Shown: positions 1 to 9,714 of the stretch, in pieces
How positions within the stretch are numbered: position 1 is the first letter of the stretch
Layout: each line of letters opens with the position of its first letter
Origin: Pararhodobacter sp. SW119
Lineage (GTDB): Bacteria > Pseudomonadota > Alphaproteobacteria > Rhodobacterales > Rhodobacteraceae
Reading direction: 5' to 3'
DNA: 64,000 nucleotides
Assembly (NCBI RefSeq): GCF_017811755.1
Contig: NZ_JADDJF010000002.1
Location: 124,001 to 188,000 of the forward strand
Notes under the pieces: model-generated
Seen by the model: the letters and a program-made list of their open reading frames with translations, nothing else
Told to the model about the DNA's origin: nothing
The model's database searches: none
Made by a program: the position numbers and the translations under genes

Positions 1-2
1 GC

Positions 3-839
3 CGGACGACGCCGGGCTGGCTGGGGGCGATCCCGGCGGTGTGGCTGGCGGTGCTGTTCCTGATCCCCTTCGCGATCATGCTGTCGGTCAGCGTGGCGCA
101 GCGCGTGCCCGGCGGGTTTTTCGAGCCGGGGTTCGAACTGGCAAGCTATGCGCGGCTTTTCACCGCGTTCTTCGGGCGCATCCTGCTGACCTCGGTGCTG
201 ATCGCCGGGGGCGCGGCGCTGATCTGCGTGGCGCTGGCGTTTCCGTTCACGGTGATCCTGGCGGGGATGCGGCGGCGCGCGCAGACGCTGGTGCTGGTCA
301 TGCTGCTGGCGGTGCTGTCGCTGTCCGAGGTGATCATCGGGTTTTCGCTTTCGACGCTGCTGTCGCGGACGGCGGGGGTCGGCAACCTCTTTGCCGCGCT
401 GGGGCTGACCGAGACCTCGCAGGCCTATACGCCGGGGCTGTTCGCGCTGATGGCGGGGCTGTGCTATCTGGGCTTTCCCTATGCGGTGCTGGTGCTTTAC
501 CCGCCGGTGTCGCGCTTGGATCCCGAACTGGGCGAGGCGGCGCGTTCGATGGGCGCCTCGCCCTTGCGCGGGTTCCTGACGGTGACCGTGCCGGTCTTGC
601 GCGCGCCGATCCTGGGGGCGCTGATCCTGGTCTTCGTCTTCACTTTGGGCGCTTATCTGCTGCCGCAACTGCTGGGCCGGCCGCGGCACTGGACGCTGTC
701 GGTGCATATCACCGACCAGGCGATCTTTCAGTCCAACCTGCCGCTGGCGGCGGCGATGGCGGTGGTGCTGCTGCTGGTCGCGCTGGCGATGGTCGGGCTG
801 GCGCTGCTGCTGGGCCGGCAGCGGGAGGCGGGCGCATGA
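3..839 (+). CDS. ABC transporter permease, polyamine (PotB-like) type, 5' end cut by window edge
   Basis: Inner-membrane permease of a PotB/HisM-type importer; the reading frame is open to the window edge, so the true start lies upstream. About six hydrophobic helices are visible. A cytoplasmic loop beginning EAARSMGASPLRGF is the EAA motif that docks the ATPase. The frame ends in a 4-bp ATGA overlap with a second permease, the usual paired arrangement. The binding protein and ATPase are presumably upstream. Seen: helices and EAA loop. Known: the family moves spermidine/putrescine or related cations. Inferred: substrate, with only moderate confidence; the linked amidase suggests an amine or amide. 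Confidence 0.85.
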   Translation, partial: RTTPGWLGAIPAVWLAVLFLIPFAIMLSVSVAQRVPGGFFEPGFELASYARLFTAFFGRILLTSVLIAGGAALICVALAFPFTVILAGMRRRAQTLVLVMLLAVLSLSEVIIGFSLSTLLSRTAGVGNLFAALGLTETSQAYTPGLFALMAGLCYLGFPYAVLVLYPPVSRLDPELGEAARSMGASPLRGFLTVTVPVLRAPILGALILVFVFTLGAYLLPQLLGRPRHWTLSVHITDQAIFQSNLPLAAAMAVVLLLVALAMVGLALLLGRQREAGA

Positions 840-1630
840 GGTCGCTGGGCGCGCTTTACGTGATCGCGATCCTGCTCTTGCTGGCCGCACCGCTGGTCGT
901 GGTCACCGGCGTGTCGCTGAACGGCGGGCAGAGCCTGAACTTTCCGCCGCAGGACATGTCGCTGCGCTGGTACGGGGCGCTTTTCCAGCAGCCCGACTGG
1001 CTGGGACCCCTGCGCAATTCGGTGCTGATCGCGGCGCTGGCGAGCCTGCTGGCGGTCGCGGTGGCGCTGCCGCTGGCGCTGCATGTCTGGGCGCGCGGCG
1101 GCTGGCTGGGGCGCGCGCTCTATACGCTGGGGGTGGCGCCCTTCATGCTGCCGCCGGTGATCACGGCGCTGGGGTTTCTGGTCTTCTGGATCTCGCTGGG
1201 CATGTACGGGCAGTTCAGCGCGACGGTGGTGTCGCACGCGGTCTTTCTGGTGACGCTGCCGGTGGTCACGATCTCGCTGGGTCTGCAGGCCATCGATCCT
1301 GCGCTGATCGAGGCCGCGCGGGTGATGGGGGCGCCGCGCGCAAAAGTGCTGCGCACGGTCGTGCTGCCGCTTATCGTGCCCTACATGATCTCGGGCTATG
1401 CGTTTGCCTTCGTCCTCAGCCTGAACGAATACATCATCGCCTACATGGTCGCGGGCTTCACGGTGGAGACGTTGCCGATCAAGATCTTCAACAGCCTGCG
1501 CTACGGCTACACGCCGATCATGGGGGTGGTGTCGGTGCTGTTCGTCGCCATCGCGGTCGCGGTCTTCGGGCTGATCGGGCGGTACGGCAACCTGCCAAGG
1601 CTGCTGGGTGCGGAAAGGGTGCGGGAATGA
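836..1630 (+). CDS. ABC transporter permease, polyamine (PotC-like) type
   Basis: Second inner-membrane permease of the importer, 264 aa, normal length for PotC. Starts at the ATG of an ATGA overlap with the preceding permease, so the pair is translationally coupled. It begins with a hydrophobic helix, has a periplasmic loop with a YGALF-type sequence common in PotC relatives, and an EAA loop (EAARVMGAPRAKVLRT) near residue 160. Its own stop overlaps the start of the downstream amidase by 4 bp, placing all three in one operon. Substrate is inferred from family resemblance only. Confidence 0.87.
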   Translation: MRSLGALYVIAILLLLAAPLVVVTGVSLNGGQSLNFPPQDMSLRWYGALFQQPDWLGPLRNSVLIAALASLLAVAVALPLALHVWARGGWLGRALYTLGVAPFMLPPVITALGFLVFWISLGMYGQFSATVVSHAVFLVTLPVVTISLGLQAIDPALIEAARVMGAPRAKVLRTVVLPLIVPYMISGYAFAFVLSLNEYIIAYMVAGFTVETLPIKIFNSLRYGYTPIMGVVSVLFVAIAVAVFGLIGRYGNLPRLLGAERVRE

Positions 1631-2403
1631 GCGGGTGCAAGCTGGCGCTGTGGCAGGGGGCGGGCGTGCCGGGCGATCTGCCGGCAACTGTCGCCGAGGT
1701 GGCGCGGGTGGCGGGGCTGGCAGCGGGGGCCGACCTGCTGGTCTTCCCCGAGGGGTTTCTGACCGGCTACCACATCCCGGGCCTTGCCCCGGGCGGGTTG
1801 CCGGGGGTCGAGGATGCGCTGGCCGAGGTCGGTGCGATTGCGGCGCAATCGGGCCTGACGCTGGTCATGGGCACGCATACCGATACCGGCGGGGCGCTGC
1901 ACAACTCGGCGGTCGTCTTCGATGGGACGGGGGCGGAACTGGGGCGCTATCACAAGCGCACGCTTTTCGGCGGGTGGGAGCAGGCGACCTTCGTGCCCGG
2001 CGACCAGCCCCTGACCTTCACCGCCGGCGGGCTGCGTGTGGGCGTGGCGATCTGCTACGATGTGGAGTTCCCCGAACTGATCCGCGCCTATGCGCGCGAA
2101 GGCGTGCAACTGGTCGTCGTGCCGACCGCGCTGATGGCCCCGCACGACCGGGTGGCGCGGCTGGTGGTGCCGGTGCGGGCGCTGGAGAACCAGATCTTCC
2201 TCGGCTACGCCAACCGCTGCGGGCAGGAGCCGGGGCTGGACTTCGTCGGGCTGTCGTGCATCTGCGGGCCGCGCGGGCAGGTTCTGGCCGAGACCGGCAC
2301 CGGGTCGGCAATGGTCAGCGCGCAACTGGACCCCGCGATGCTGGCCGCCGAGCGCGCCGAGAGCAGCTATCTGGACGATCTGGCGACCTTTCGGCTGGTT
2401 TGA
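1627..2403 (+). CDS. Carbon-nitrogen hydrolase (nitrilase superfamily amidase)
   Basis: 258-aa cytosolic amidase of the nitrilase superfamily. The catalytic triad is complete: Glu42 in FPEGF, Lys110 in RYHKR and Cys143 in AICYDVEFPE. The family hydrolyses linear amides, carbamoyl compounds or omega-amides to ammonia and an acid. It is translationally coupled (ATGA) to two PotBC-type permeases, so it probably acts on the imported substrate or a product of it; N-carbamoyl-amine or omega-amide hydrolysis are both possible. Last gene of its operon, running towards a convergent carboxypeptidase with a repeat element between them. Confidence 0.85.
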   Translation: MSGCKLALWQGAGVPGDLPATVAEVARVAGLAAGADLLVFPEGFLTGYHIPGLAPGGLPGVEDALAEVGAIAAQSGLTLVMGTHTDTGGALHNSAVVFDGTGAELGRYHKRTLFGGWEQATFVPGDQPLTFTAGGLRVGVAICYDVEFPELIRAYAREGVQLVVVPTALMAPHDRVARLVVPVRALENQIFLGYANRCGQEPGLDFVGLSCICGPRGQVLAETGTGSAMVSAQLDPAMLAAERAESSYLDDLATFRLV

Positions 2404-2427
2404 GTTCCACCGCTTGCCGGCGAGGGT

Positions 2428-2503
2428 GTGCACGCGTGCACGTCCAAGCAAGCTACTGGAATCCTTGCGGGTCTCGCCGCCGTTAACCGCAATGAAACTT
2501 TCG
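2428..2503 (-). repeat. Intergenic box-palindrome element, copy A
   Basis: Copy of a five-member family. On the minus strand the box (2501 down to 2478) matches AAAGTTTCATTGCGGTTAAC followed by GGCG, then comes a perfect palindrome GTGCACGCGTGCAC at 2428-2441. The palindrome centre lies 43.5 nt past the end of the 24-nt box, as in copies B, C and D. It sits between convergent gene ends (amidase at 2403, carboxypeptidase at 2516). Function unknown. Confidence 0.8.
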
Positions 2504-2515
2504 GCCCCGGCCCCG

Positions 2516-4035
2516 TCAGGCCGTGCCCAGTTCCGGCGCGTGGCGGCGGGTCAGGTGTGCCAGATAGGGCATGGGGTCGAGGGGGCGGCCGGTCAGGCGC
2601 TGCAGGAGTGCGTCGCGCGAGAGCGACCGGCCGTGCCGCCAGATCCCGTCCGCGAGCGCGCTGCGCAGTCCCTCCAGCCGGCCGGCGGCGAGGTCTTCCG
2701 ACAACGTCGGGATGCTTTCCCGCAGATGCGCCATAATCTGCGCAGCCATGACATTGCCGATCGTGTAGGTGGCGAAGGATCCGATATAGCCCGAGGACCA
2801 GTGCACGTCCTGCAGGCAGCCGCGCGCGTCGTCGGGCACGGTGACGCCAAGGTCGCGCGCCATCGCGGCGGCCCAGGCCTGCGGCACGTCGGCGGGTTTC
2901 AGGCTGCCGTCCATCAGCGCCATCTCGATCTCGACCCGCAGCATGATGTGCAGATCGTAGGAGACCTCGTCCGCCTCGACCCGGATCAGGCCGGGCGTGG
3001 TGCGGTTGACGGCGGCGGCGAATTCGCCCGCGGTGACGTCGGACAGCTGGTCGGGGAAATGCGCGGCCAGACGGTCGAAATGCAGCGCCCAGAAGGCCGG
3101 GTCGCGCGCCACATGCATCTCGATCAGGCGCGACTGGCTTTCGTGCGCGCCAAAGCTGGTGCCGCCGACGGCATAGAGCGAGATCAGGTCGGTGGCATGC
3201 GCGGTGCGGGTGAAGTCGGGCGCGACGTTCTGCTCGTAGAGCGCGTGGCCGACCTCGTGCGCGGTGCCGAAGATCGAGGCGGCGATGTAATCGGGGGTGA
3301 AGCGCGTGGTGATCCGCACGTCCTGCCGGGTGAAGCTGACCTCGAACGGGTGCACGGCGGTATCGAGCCGGCCGCGGGCGAAGTCATAGCCCAGATGCGT
3401 GGCGAGTTCGTGGGCGAAGGCGCGCTGGCCGGCCTCGGGGTAGGTGCGGAAGAGGAAATCGTGGCGGGGCTGCGGGCGGGCGCGCGCGGCCTCGAGGATC
3501 GGGCGCAGCCCGGCGCGGAGTCGGCCGAAGAGCGACTGGAGGGAGGCGGCGGTTTCGCCGGGCTCGAACCCCGCCAGCATCGGGTCGTAGGGGTGGCCTG
3601 TGAAGCCGAGGCAGTCGGCCTGTTCGCGGGCCAGCGCCACGGTGCGTTCCAGCCAGGGCAGGAAGATCGAGAAATCCGAGCGCGCGCGCGCCTCGGCCCA
3701 GGCGGCCTGCGAAACAGGGGCGGTTTCGGCCTGCGCCTGCAGAAGGCGCGCGGGCAGGCGCGTGTGATGCTCGATGGCGGCGGCGACGGCCAAAGCCTCG
3801 GCCCGGTCGGGGTTTTCGGCGGGCTGGCCGTCGGTGCGGGCCAGTGCCGCGTCGCAGACGCGGCGCATGTCGGGCGACAGGATCAATTCGCGCGCCTGGC
3901 CCTTGAGCGTGGCGATCTGCTGGCCGCGGGTCGCCGCGCCTGCTGGCGGCATCTGCGTGCGCGCGTCCCAGGTCAGCAGGTTCGCGGCGCAGAGAAAGTC
4001 GTTCACCCGGGCGGTGAGTTCGGTGAGGGTCTGGG

Positions 4036-4039
<4 letters not shown>
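2516..4039 (-). CDS. Carboxypeptidase M32 (thermostable carboxypeptidase Taq family)
   Basis: 507-aa cytosolic zinc metallocarboxypeptidase, full length for family M32. The zinc motif HEVGH is at residues 261-265, and the family signature HESQS begins at His299, with Glu300 expected to complete the site. M32 enzymes remove C-terminal residues from peptides with broad specificity. It is the last gene of a minus-strand operon; its ATG overlaps the stop of the upstream oligopeptide ATPase by 4 bp. This strongly suggests that imported peptides are its substrates. Confidence 0.95.
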
Positions 4040-5042
<1,003 letters not shown>

Positions 5043-5046
<4 letters not shown>

Positions 5047-6008
5047 GCGTCCCCCAGCGGGTGATGGCAGCGGGCGGAATGGGTGGCGGTGCCGACCTCG
5101 GGCGGGTCGGTGGTGCAGAGGTCGCTCGCCCGCGGGCAGCGGTTGCGGAACGGGCAGCCCGAGGGCAGGTTCAGAAGCGACGGCGTGGAACCCGGGATCT
5201 GCGGAAGCGGCTTGCCGGGTTCGTGGCGCGCCGGCACGCTGTCCATCAGGCCGCGGGTATAGGGATGCAGCGGGCGGGCGATCACCGCCTCGGCCGGGCC
5301 GCGTTCGACGATGCGGCCGGCGTACATCACGCAGATGTCGTCGGCCAGCGACGAGACGACGGCGAGGTCGTGCGTGATCCAGACGATGGCGGTGCCGGTA
5401 TCGTCGGCGAGCCTGCGCACCTCGGCCAGGATCTGGCCCTGGATGGAGACGTCGAGCGCGGTGGTGGGTTCGTCCGCGATCAGCACCGCGGGCTGGTGCA
5501 GGATGGCGATGGCGATGGCGACGCGCTGGCGCATCCCGCCCGAGAGCTGGTGCGGATAGGCGTGCAGGCGTTCGGCGGCGGCCGGGATGCCCACCACCTC
5601 GAGCGCGGCGCGCGCCCGGTCCCAGGCGGCGCGGGTCGAGACGCGGTCATGGGCGCGCACGGCGCGGGCCATCTGGTCGCCGACGCGCAGCACCGGGTTG
5701 AGCGTCATCATCGGGTCCTGGAAGACCATCGACACGGCCTTGCCGCGCATCTTGCGCATCGCCTCGGGCGTAAGGCCGCGCAGGTCGGTGCCGGCGACCA
5801 GGACCTGACCGCCCGAGACGCGGCCCGGCGGGTCGACGAGGCCGAGGATGGAAAAGCCGGTGACCGACTTGCCCGAGCCGCTTTCGCCGACGAGGCCCAG
5901 GATCCTGCCCCGCCCCACCGAGAACGAGACATCGTTGACCGCCGTCACGATCCCGGCGCGGGTCTCGAACTGGGTGGTCAGGCCCGCGACTTCGATTGCC
6001 GCGCTCAT
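5043..6008 (-). CDS. dppD: Oligopeptide ABC transporter ATP-binding protein (DppD/OppD type)
   Basis: 321-aa ATPase partner of the preceding DppF-type protein. Walker A GESGSGKS is at 41-48, the signature LSGGMRQR at 155-162 and Walker B VLIADE follows near 175. The C-terminal half carries the oligopeptide-transporter segment with [14 protein letters not shown]. The start chosen is the ATG at 6006-6008, which overlaps the dppC stop by 4 bp; the frame stays open upstream but that part lies inside dppC and has no family similarity. Confidence 0.93.
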
Positions 6009-6901
6009 AGCCCCTGCCTCGGGTCCAGCACGGTGCGCACCTGATCGCCCACGAGGTTGATCGCCACCACGGTGATCATCAGGGCGAAGCCGGGATAGAG
6101 CGAAAGCCATGTGCGGTCCGTGTGAATGTAGCGAAAGCCGTTCGAGATGAGCGAGCCGAGGGAGGGTTCGGTCAGCGGCAGGCCGACGCCGAGGAACGAC
6201 AGCGTCGCCTCGAGCGCGATGGCGGCGGCGACCTGCACGGTGGCGACGACGATCAGGGGCGGCATGACGTTGGGCAAGAGGTGGCGGAAGAGGACGCGGT
6301 AGGTCGGCAGCGGGGTGGAGCGCGCGGCCTCGATATAGTCCTTGCGGCGTTCGACCGTGGCGGCGCCGTGGGTGGTGCGGGCGAAATAGGCGTATTGCGC
6401 AACGACCAGCGCCAGCACGATCTGCCCGACGCCCGAGCCAAGGAGCGCGACCAGCACCAGCGCCATCAGGATCGCCGGCATCGACAGCTGCAGGTCGACG
6501 ACGCGCATCAGCACGGCCTCCAGCCGGCCGCCGAAATAGGCGGCGGTCAGGCCGACGGCGATGCCGGCGGTCAGCGCCAGCGCGCCCGCCGAGAGGCCGA
6601 TGATGAAGCTGGTACGCAGCCCGTAAAGCACCGCCGAAAGCATGTCGCGCCCGACGTTGTCGGTGCCCAGGACGTGAACATAACCGCCCGATCCGACCGT
6701 GCCGGGGGGCAGGAAGGCGTCCAGCCAGTCGAGGTTGCGCAGATCGTAGGGGTCCTGCGGTGCGACCCATTCGCAGGCGAAGGCCAGGAAGAGCAGCACC
6801 AGGATCACGGCCAGCGCCACGACCGCCACCCGCGATTGGGCGAAATCCGACCAGAACTCGGACAGGCGCTGGCGGCGGGTGGTCTCGGCGACGGCCATCA
6901 C
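6005..6901 (-). CDS. dppC: Oligopeptide ABC transporter permease (DppC type)
   Basis: About 298-aa permease with an N-terminal cytoplasmic tail and helix (residues about 23-45), then the binding-protein-dependent transport domain with about five further helices and the EAA-like loop EAARSTPLPTYRVLFRHLLP. Two adjacent starts are possible: GTG at 6901, overlapping the dppB stop by 4 bp, or ATG at 6898. Either gives essentially the same protein. It pairs with DppB to form the membrane channel. Confidence 0.92.
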   Translation of the reverse strand: MMAVAETTRRQRLSEFWSDFAQSRVAVVALAVILVLLFLAFACEWVAPQDPYDLRNLDWLDAFLPPGTVGSGGYVHVLGTDNVGRDMLSAVLYGLRTSFIIGLSAGALALTAGIAVGLTAAYFGGRLEAVLMRVVDLQLSMPAILMALVLVALLGSGVGQIVLALVVAQYAYFARTTHGAATVERRKDYIEAARSTPLPTYRVLFRHLLPNVMPPLIVVATVQVAAAIALEATLSFLGVGLPLTEPSLGSLISNGFRYIHTDRTWLSLYPGFALMITVVAINLVGDQVRTVLDPRQGL

Positions 6902-7872
6902 TCCTCTCCCTTCAGGCGGACGCGCGGGTCGAGCCGGGCGTAGACGATGTCCACGACGAGGTTGATCAGCACGAAGAGGATGACGACCATGACGAGGTAG
7001 GACACCATCACCGGCCGGTCGAGTTGCAGGATCGAATCGATGATCAGCTTGCCGACGCCGGGCCAGTTGAAGACGCTTTCGGTGACCACCGCGAAGGCCA
7101 GCGTCGAGCCGAGTTCAAGCCCGAAGACGGTGACGATGGGGATGGAGATGTTGCGCAGGACATGGCCGAAGACGACCTCGCGTTCGCTGAGGCCCTGGGC
7201 GCGGGCGAACTTGACGTAGTCGGCGCGCATCGCCTCGACCATGCCGGCGCGAGTCAGGCGGATCATCAGGCCCATCTTGAACAGCGACAGGTTGATCGCC
7301 GGCAGCAGCACATGCGACCAGCCCTCGGCCGAGGTCAGTGAGGTGCGAAAGCCCAGGAACTCGGCCACCAGGCCGCGCCCGCCCGAGGGCAGCCAGCCGA
7401 GGTTCACCGCGAAACCCATGATCAGCAGCATCCCGATCCAGAAGGTCGGGACCGAAAAGCCGAGGATCGACAGCGCCATGATCGCCTTGGACGAGAAGCT
7501 GTCGGGCTTGTAGCCCGCCCAGATGCCCAGCGGCACGCCGAGCGCGGTGGCCAGGAACATGGCGACGAACACGAGTTCCAGCGTCGCCGGAAGGCGCGAG
7601 AAGATCAGCGAGGTGACCGGCACGTTGTAGACCATCGAGCGGCCCAGATCGCCCTGCGCGACATTGGTCACGAAGGTGAAATACTGGCGCCAGAGCGGTT
7701 GGTCGAGGCCGTAGCGTTCGATGAGCGCGTCGCGGATCGATTGGGTGGCGCCCGGATCGATCAGCACGTCGATGGGGTTGCCGATGGCGTAGACGCCGAC
7801 GAAGACGATCACCGACATGGCAAAGACCACGAGGACCGATTGCATCAGGCGCTGGAGGATGAAGGCGATCAT
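6898..7872 (-). CDS. dppB: Oligopeptide ABC transporter permease (DppB type)
   Basis: 324-aa inner-membrane permease, usual length for DppB. It starts with the typical amphipathic opening and first helix (ILQRLMQSVLVVFAMSVIVF), has the large periplasmic loop carrying GLDQPLWRQY, and the loop DYVKFARAQGLSEREVVFGH that contacts the ATPase. It lies 104 bp downstream of the binding-protein gene, separated by a strong hairpin, so it may be expressed at a lower level than the binding protein. Confidence 0.93.
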   Translation of the reverse strand: MIAFILQRLMQSVLVVFAMSVIVFVGVYAIGNPIDVLIDPGATQSIRDALIERYGLDQPLWRQYFTFVTNVAQGDLGRSMVYNVPVTSLIFSRLPATLELVFVAMFLATALGVPLGIWAGYKPDSFSSKAIMALSILGFSVPTFWIGMLLIMGFAVNLGWLPSGGRGLVAEFLGFRTSLTSAEGWSHVLLPAINLSLFKMGLMIRLTRAGMVEAMRADYVKFARAQGLSEREVVFGHVLRNISIPIVTVFGLELGSTLAFAVVTESVFNWPGVGKLIIDSILQLDRPVMVSYLVMVVILFVLINLVVDIVYARLDPRVRLKGEE

Positions 7873-7893
7873 GGGGACCTGCGGATGGGAAAA

Positions 7894-7917
7894 CCCCGGC
7901 CGGCGGGCCGGCCGGGG
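7894..7917 (-). terminator. Intra-operon hairpin between binding protein and dppB (attenuating terminator)
   Basis: A perfect inverted repeat, CCCCGGCCGGC-GG-GCCGGCCGGGG (11-bp stem, 2-nt loop), is followed on the minus strand by TTTTCC. It lies between the binding-protein stop (7977) and dppB (7872). Such hairpins after the binding-protein gene commonly stabilise that message or partly terminate transcription so that the binding protein is made in excess; this role is inferred. Confidence 0.65.
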
Positions 7918-7976
7918 TCAATGTGCAAGGCGGGGATCGGTCAGGTTCGCCCTGACCGACAAGCCCCGGACCGGGA

Positions 7977-9554
7977 TCAGTCGGATACCGGCGTGATGCG
8001 GTAGGCCAGCGTTTCCTGATCGACCCGCGGGGTGAAGGTCAGGGTGCCCGTCGGCGCGGCCCAGACCGTCTGCAGGATCACCGTCGGGATCAGCGCGCGG
8101 TCTTCCATGACGATCCGCGAGGCTTCCTCGTAAAGTTCGCGCCGCGCATCGTCATCGAGGTTCTCGCGCGCCTGCTGGAAGAGGTCGTCGAACTCGGCGT
8201 TCGAATAGCCCGTGCGGTTGAAGGCGCCGAGGCCCAGTTCGGGGTCCTTGGTGTGCAGAAGCGAGCCGTAGGTATAGGACGCCTCGCCGGTCAGGGTGCC
8301 CCAGGCGGACATGGCGAGCGAGTATTCCTCGCGCGCGGCGGCCGGGAAGAAGACCGTGCCGTTGAGCGCCTGCGCGTTCACCGTCAGGCCCAGGCGCGAC
8401 CACATCTGCGCCAGCGCCTCGCACACGACCGAGTCGCCGGGGACGCGGTTGTTGGTGCAGGTGAAATCGATCTCGAACCCGTCGGCGTAGCCGGCTTCCT
8501 CGAGCAGGCGGCGGGCCTCGTCGAGGTTGTATTCGCGCGGGCCGAGTTCGGTCGAGTAGCCGAAGAAGCCCTCGGGCATCAGCTGGTTGGCGGGCGTGCC
8601 CAGCCCTTCGAGCACGACGCGGACCAGCGTGTCACGGTCGATGGCCAGATCGAGCGCGGTGCGCACGCGCAGGTCCTGCAGCGGGTTCTCGTCGATCTCC
8701 TGACCGTTGACGCGGACCTTCTGCGGCAGTTCGTCCCGCACCACCGGCTGCACGTTCAGGATGTAGACCGAATCCGACACGAAGGTGTCGAGGCTTGAGT
8801 CGTTCTGCATCGTCAGGTAGTCCGACGCCGGGACGTAGTTGATCAGGTCGACCTGGCCCGAGCGCAGCGCGGCAACGCGCGCGGCGTCATCGGGGATTTC
8901 CTTGCGCACGACGCGCTCCCAATGCGGCGCCTCGCCCCAGTAGTCGTCGAAGCGTTCCATCACCAGATCGCCCTTCGGCTCCCAGCTGACGAAGCGATAG
9001 GGGCCGGTGCCGATGGCGGATTCGCCCGAGTTGAACTCCTCGTTGCCGACCTCCATGCCGATCGAGGCGGGCACGACGAAGAGGCGGATGAAGTCGTTGG
9101 GCAGCGACGGCGCGGTACCGGCAGTGTGGACGTGCAGCGTGTAGTCGTCGATCACCTCGACCGATTCCACGGACTTGGTGTAGATCGTCATCGACATCGG
9201 GCCGGTGACTTCGGGGATACGCTCGATCGAGAACTTGACGTCCTCGGCGGTCAGGTCCGAGCCGTCGTGGAACTTGACGCCTTCGCGGATCTTGAATTCC
9301 CAGGTCGTGGGGCTGATCGGCTCCCAGCTGGTGGCCAGCGCGGGTTCCAGCTGCAGGTTCTCGTCCACGCCGACGAGCGTGTCGAAGATGTGGCGCAGCG
9401 CTTCGGCCTGGCTGCCGAGCGTGGACCAGTGGGGGTCGATCGAATCCGGCCCGGCCCGCAAGCCGATGGTCAGATCCTGTGCCATGACGGGCAGGGTCGC
9501 CCCCGCCATGATGGCCAGCGCCGCTACTCCGGCGCGAAGGGTATTGAGAGTCAT
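7977..9554 (-). CDS. dppA: Peptide-type ABC transporter substrate-binding protein (SBP family 5)
   Basis: 525-aa periplasmic binding protein, full length for family 5. A signal peptide (residues 1 to about 24, ending VMA before QD) is followed by the family opening LRAGPDSIDPHWS and the conserved segment WEFKIREGVKFHDGSDLTAEDV. The ATG at 9552-9554 was chosen because GGAGGA sits just before it and the signal peptide begins there; the longer open frame upstream crosses the promoter region. First gene of the minus-strand importer operon. The substrate may be peptides or another amide. Confidence 0.93.
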   Translation of the reverse strand: MTLNTLRAGVAALAIMAGATLPVMAQDLTIGLRAGPDSIDPHWSTLGSQAEALRHIFDTLVGVDENLQLEPALATSWEPISPTTWEFKIREGVKFHDGSDLTAEDVKFSIERIPEVTGPMSMTIYTKSVESVEVIDDYTLHVHTAGTAPSLPNDFIRLFVVPASIGMEVGNEEFNSGESAIGTGPYRFVSWEPKGDLVMERFDDYWGEAPHWERVVRKEIPDDAARVAALRSGQVDLINYVPASDYLTMQNDSSLDTFVSDSVYILNVQPVVRDELPQKVRVNGQEIDENPLQDLRVRTALDLAIDRDTLVRVVLEGLGTPANQLMPEGFFGYSTELGPREYNLDEARRLLEEAGYADGFEIDFTCTNNRVPGDSVVCEALAQMWSRLGLTVNAQALNGTVFFPAAAREEYSLAMSAWGTLTGEASYTYGSLLHTKDPELGLGAFNRTGYSNAEFDDLFQQARENLDDDARRELYEEASRIVMEDRALIPTVILQTVWAAPTGTLTFTPRVDQETLAYRITPVSD

Positions 9555-9597
9555 GGCTTCCTCCGCATTGTCGCCAAGTGTTATCATTGACTGGCAC

Positions 9598-9625
9598 ACT
9601 ATGCGTGGTTTCCGACGGCGGTCAA
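9598..9625 (-). promoter_or_regulatory. Candidate promoter of the peptide importer operon
   Basis: On the minus strand a -35-like TTGACC (complement of 9620-9625) and a -10-like CATAGT (complement of 9598-9603) are separated by 16 nt, about 45 nt upstream of the binding-protein start. It lies next to an inverted repeat at 9641-9661 that could serve as operator. Sequence match only. Confidence 0.45.
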
Positions 9626-9640
9626 GCCGTTTCGCGCAAC

Positions 9641-9661
9641 TTCCGTACGTATAGGACGGAA
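9641..9661. promoter_or_regulatory. Inverted repeat TTCCGT-N9-ACGGAA in the divergent intergenic region
   Basis: A perfect 6-bp inverted repeat with 9-nt spacing (half-site centres 15 bp apart, about one and a half helical turns) lies upstream of the importer promoter and of the GntR-type gene. It is a plausible operator for that regulator or an activator of either arm. Confidence 0.45.
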
Positions 9662-9693
9662 AGCGCGTAATAAATGGACTTGCCGCACAAAGT

Positions 9694-9711
9694 GTATTCA
9701 TGCATTGATAC
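9694..9711. promoter_or_regulatory. Imperfect 18-bp palindrome immediately before the GntR-type gene
   Basis: GTATTCATGCATTGATAC reads the same on both strands at 14 of 18 positions and ends 3 nt before the regulator's ATG at 9715. Position and symmetry suggest an autoregulatory site; it would overlap the ribosome binding region. No strong Shine-Dalgarno is otherwise visible for this gene. Confidence 0.4.
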
Positions 9712-9714
9712 GGC

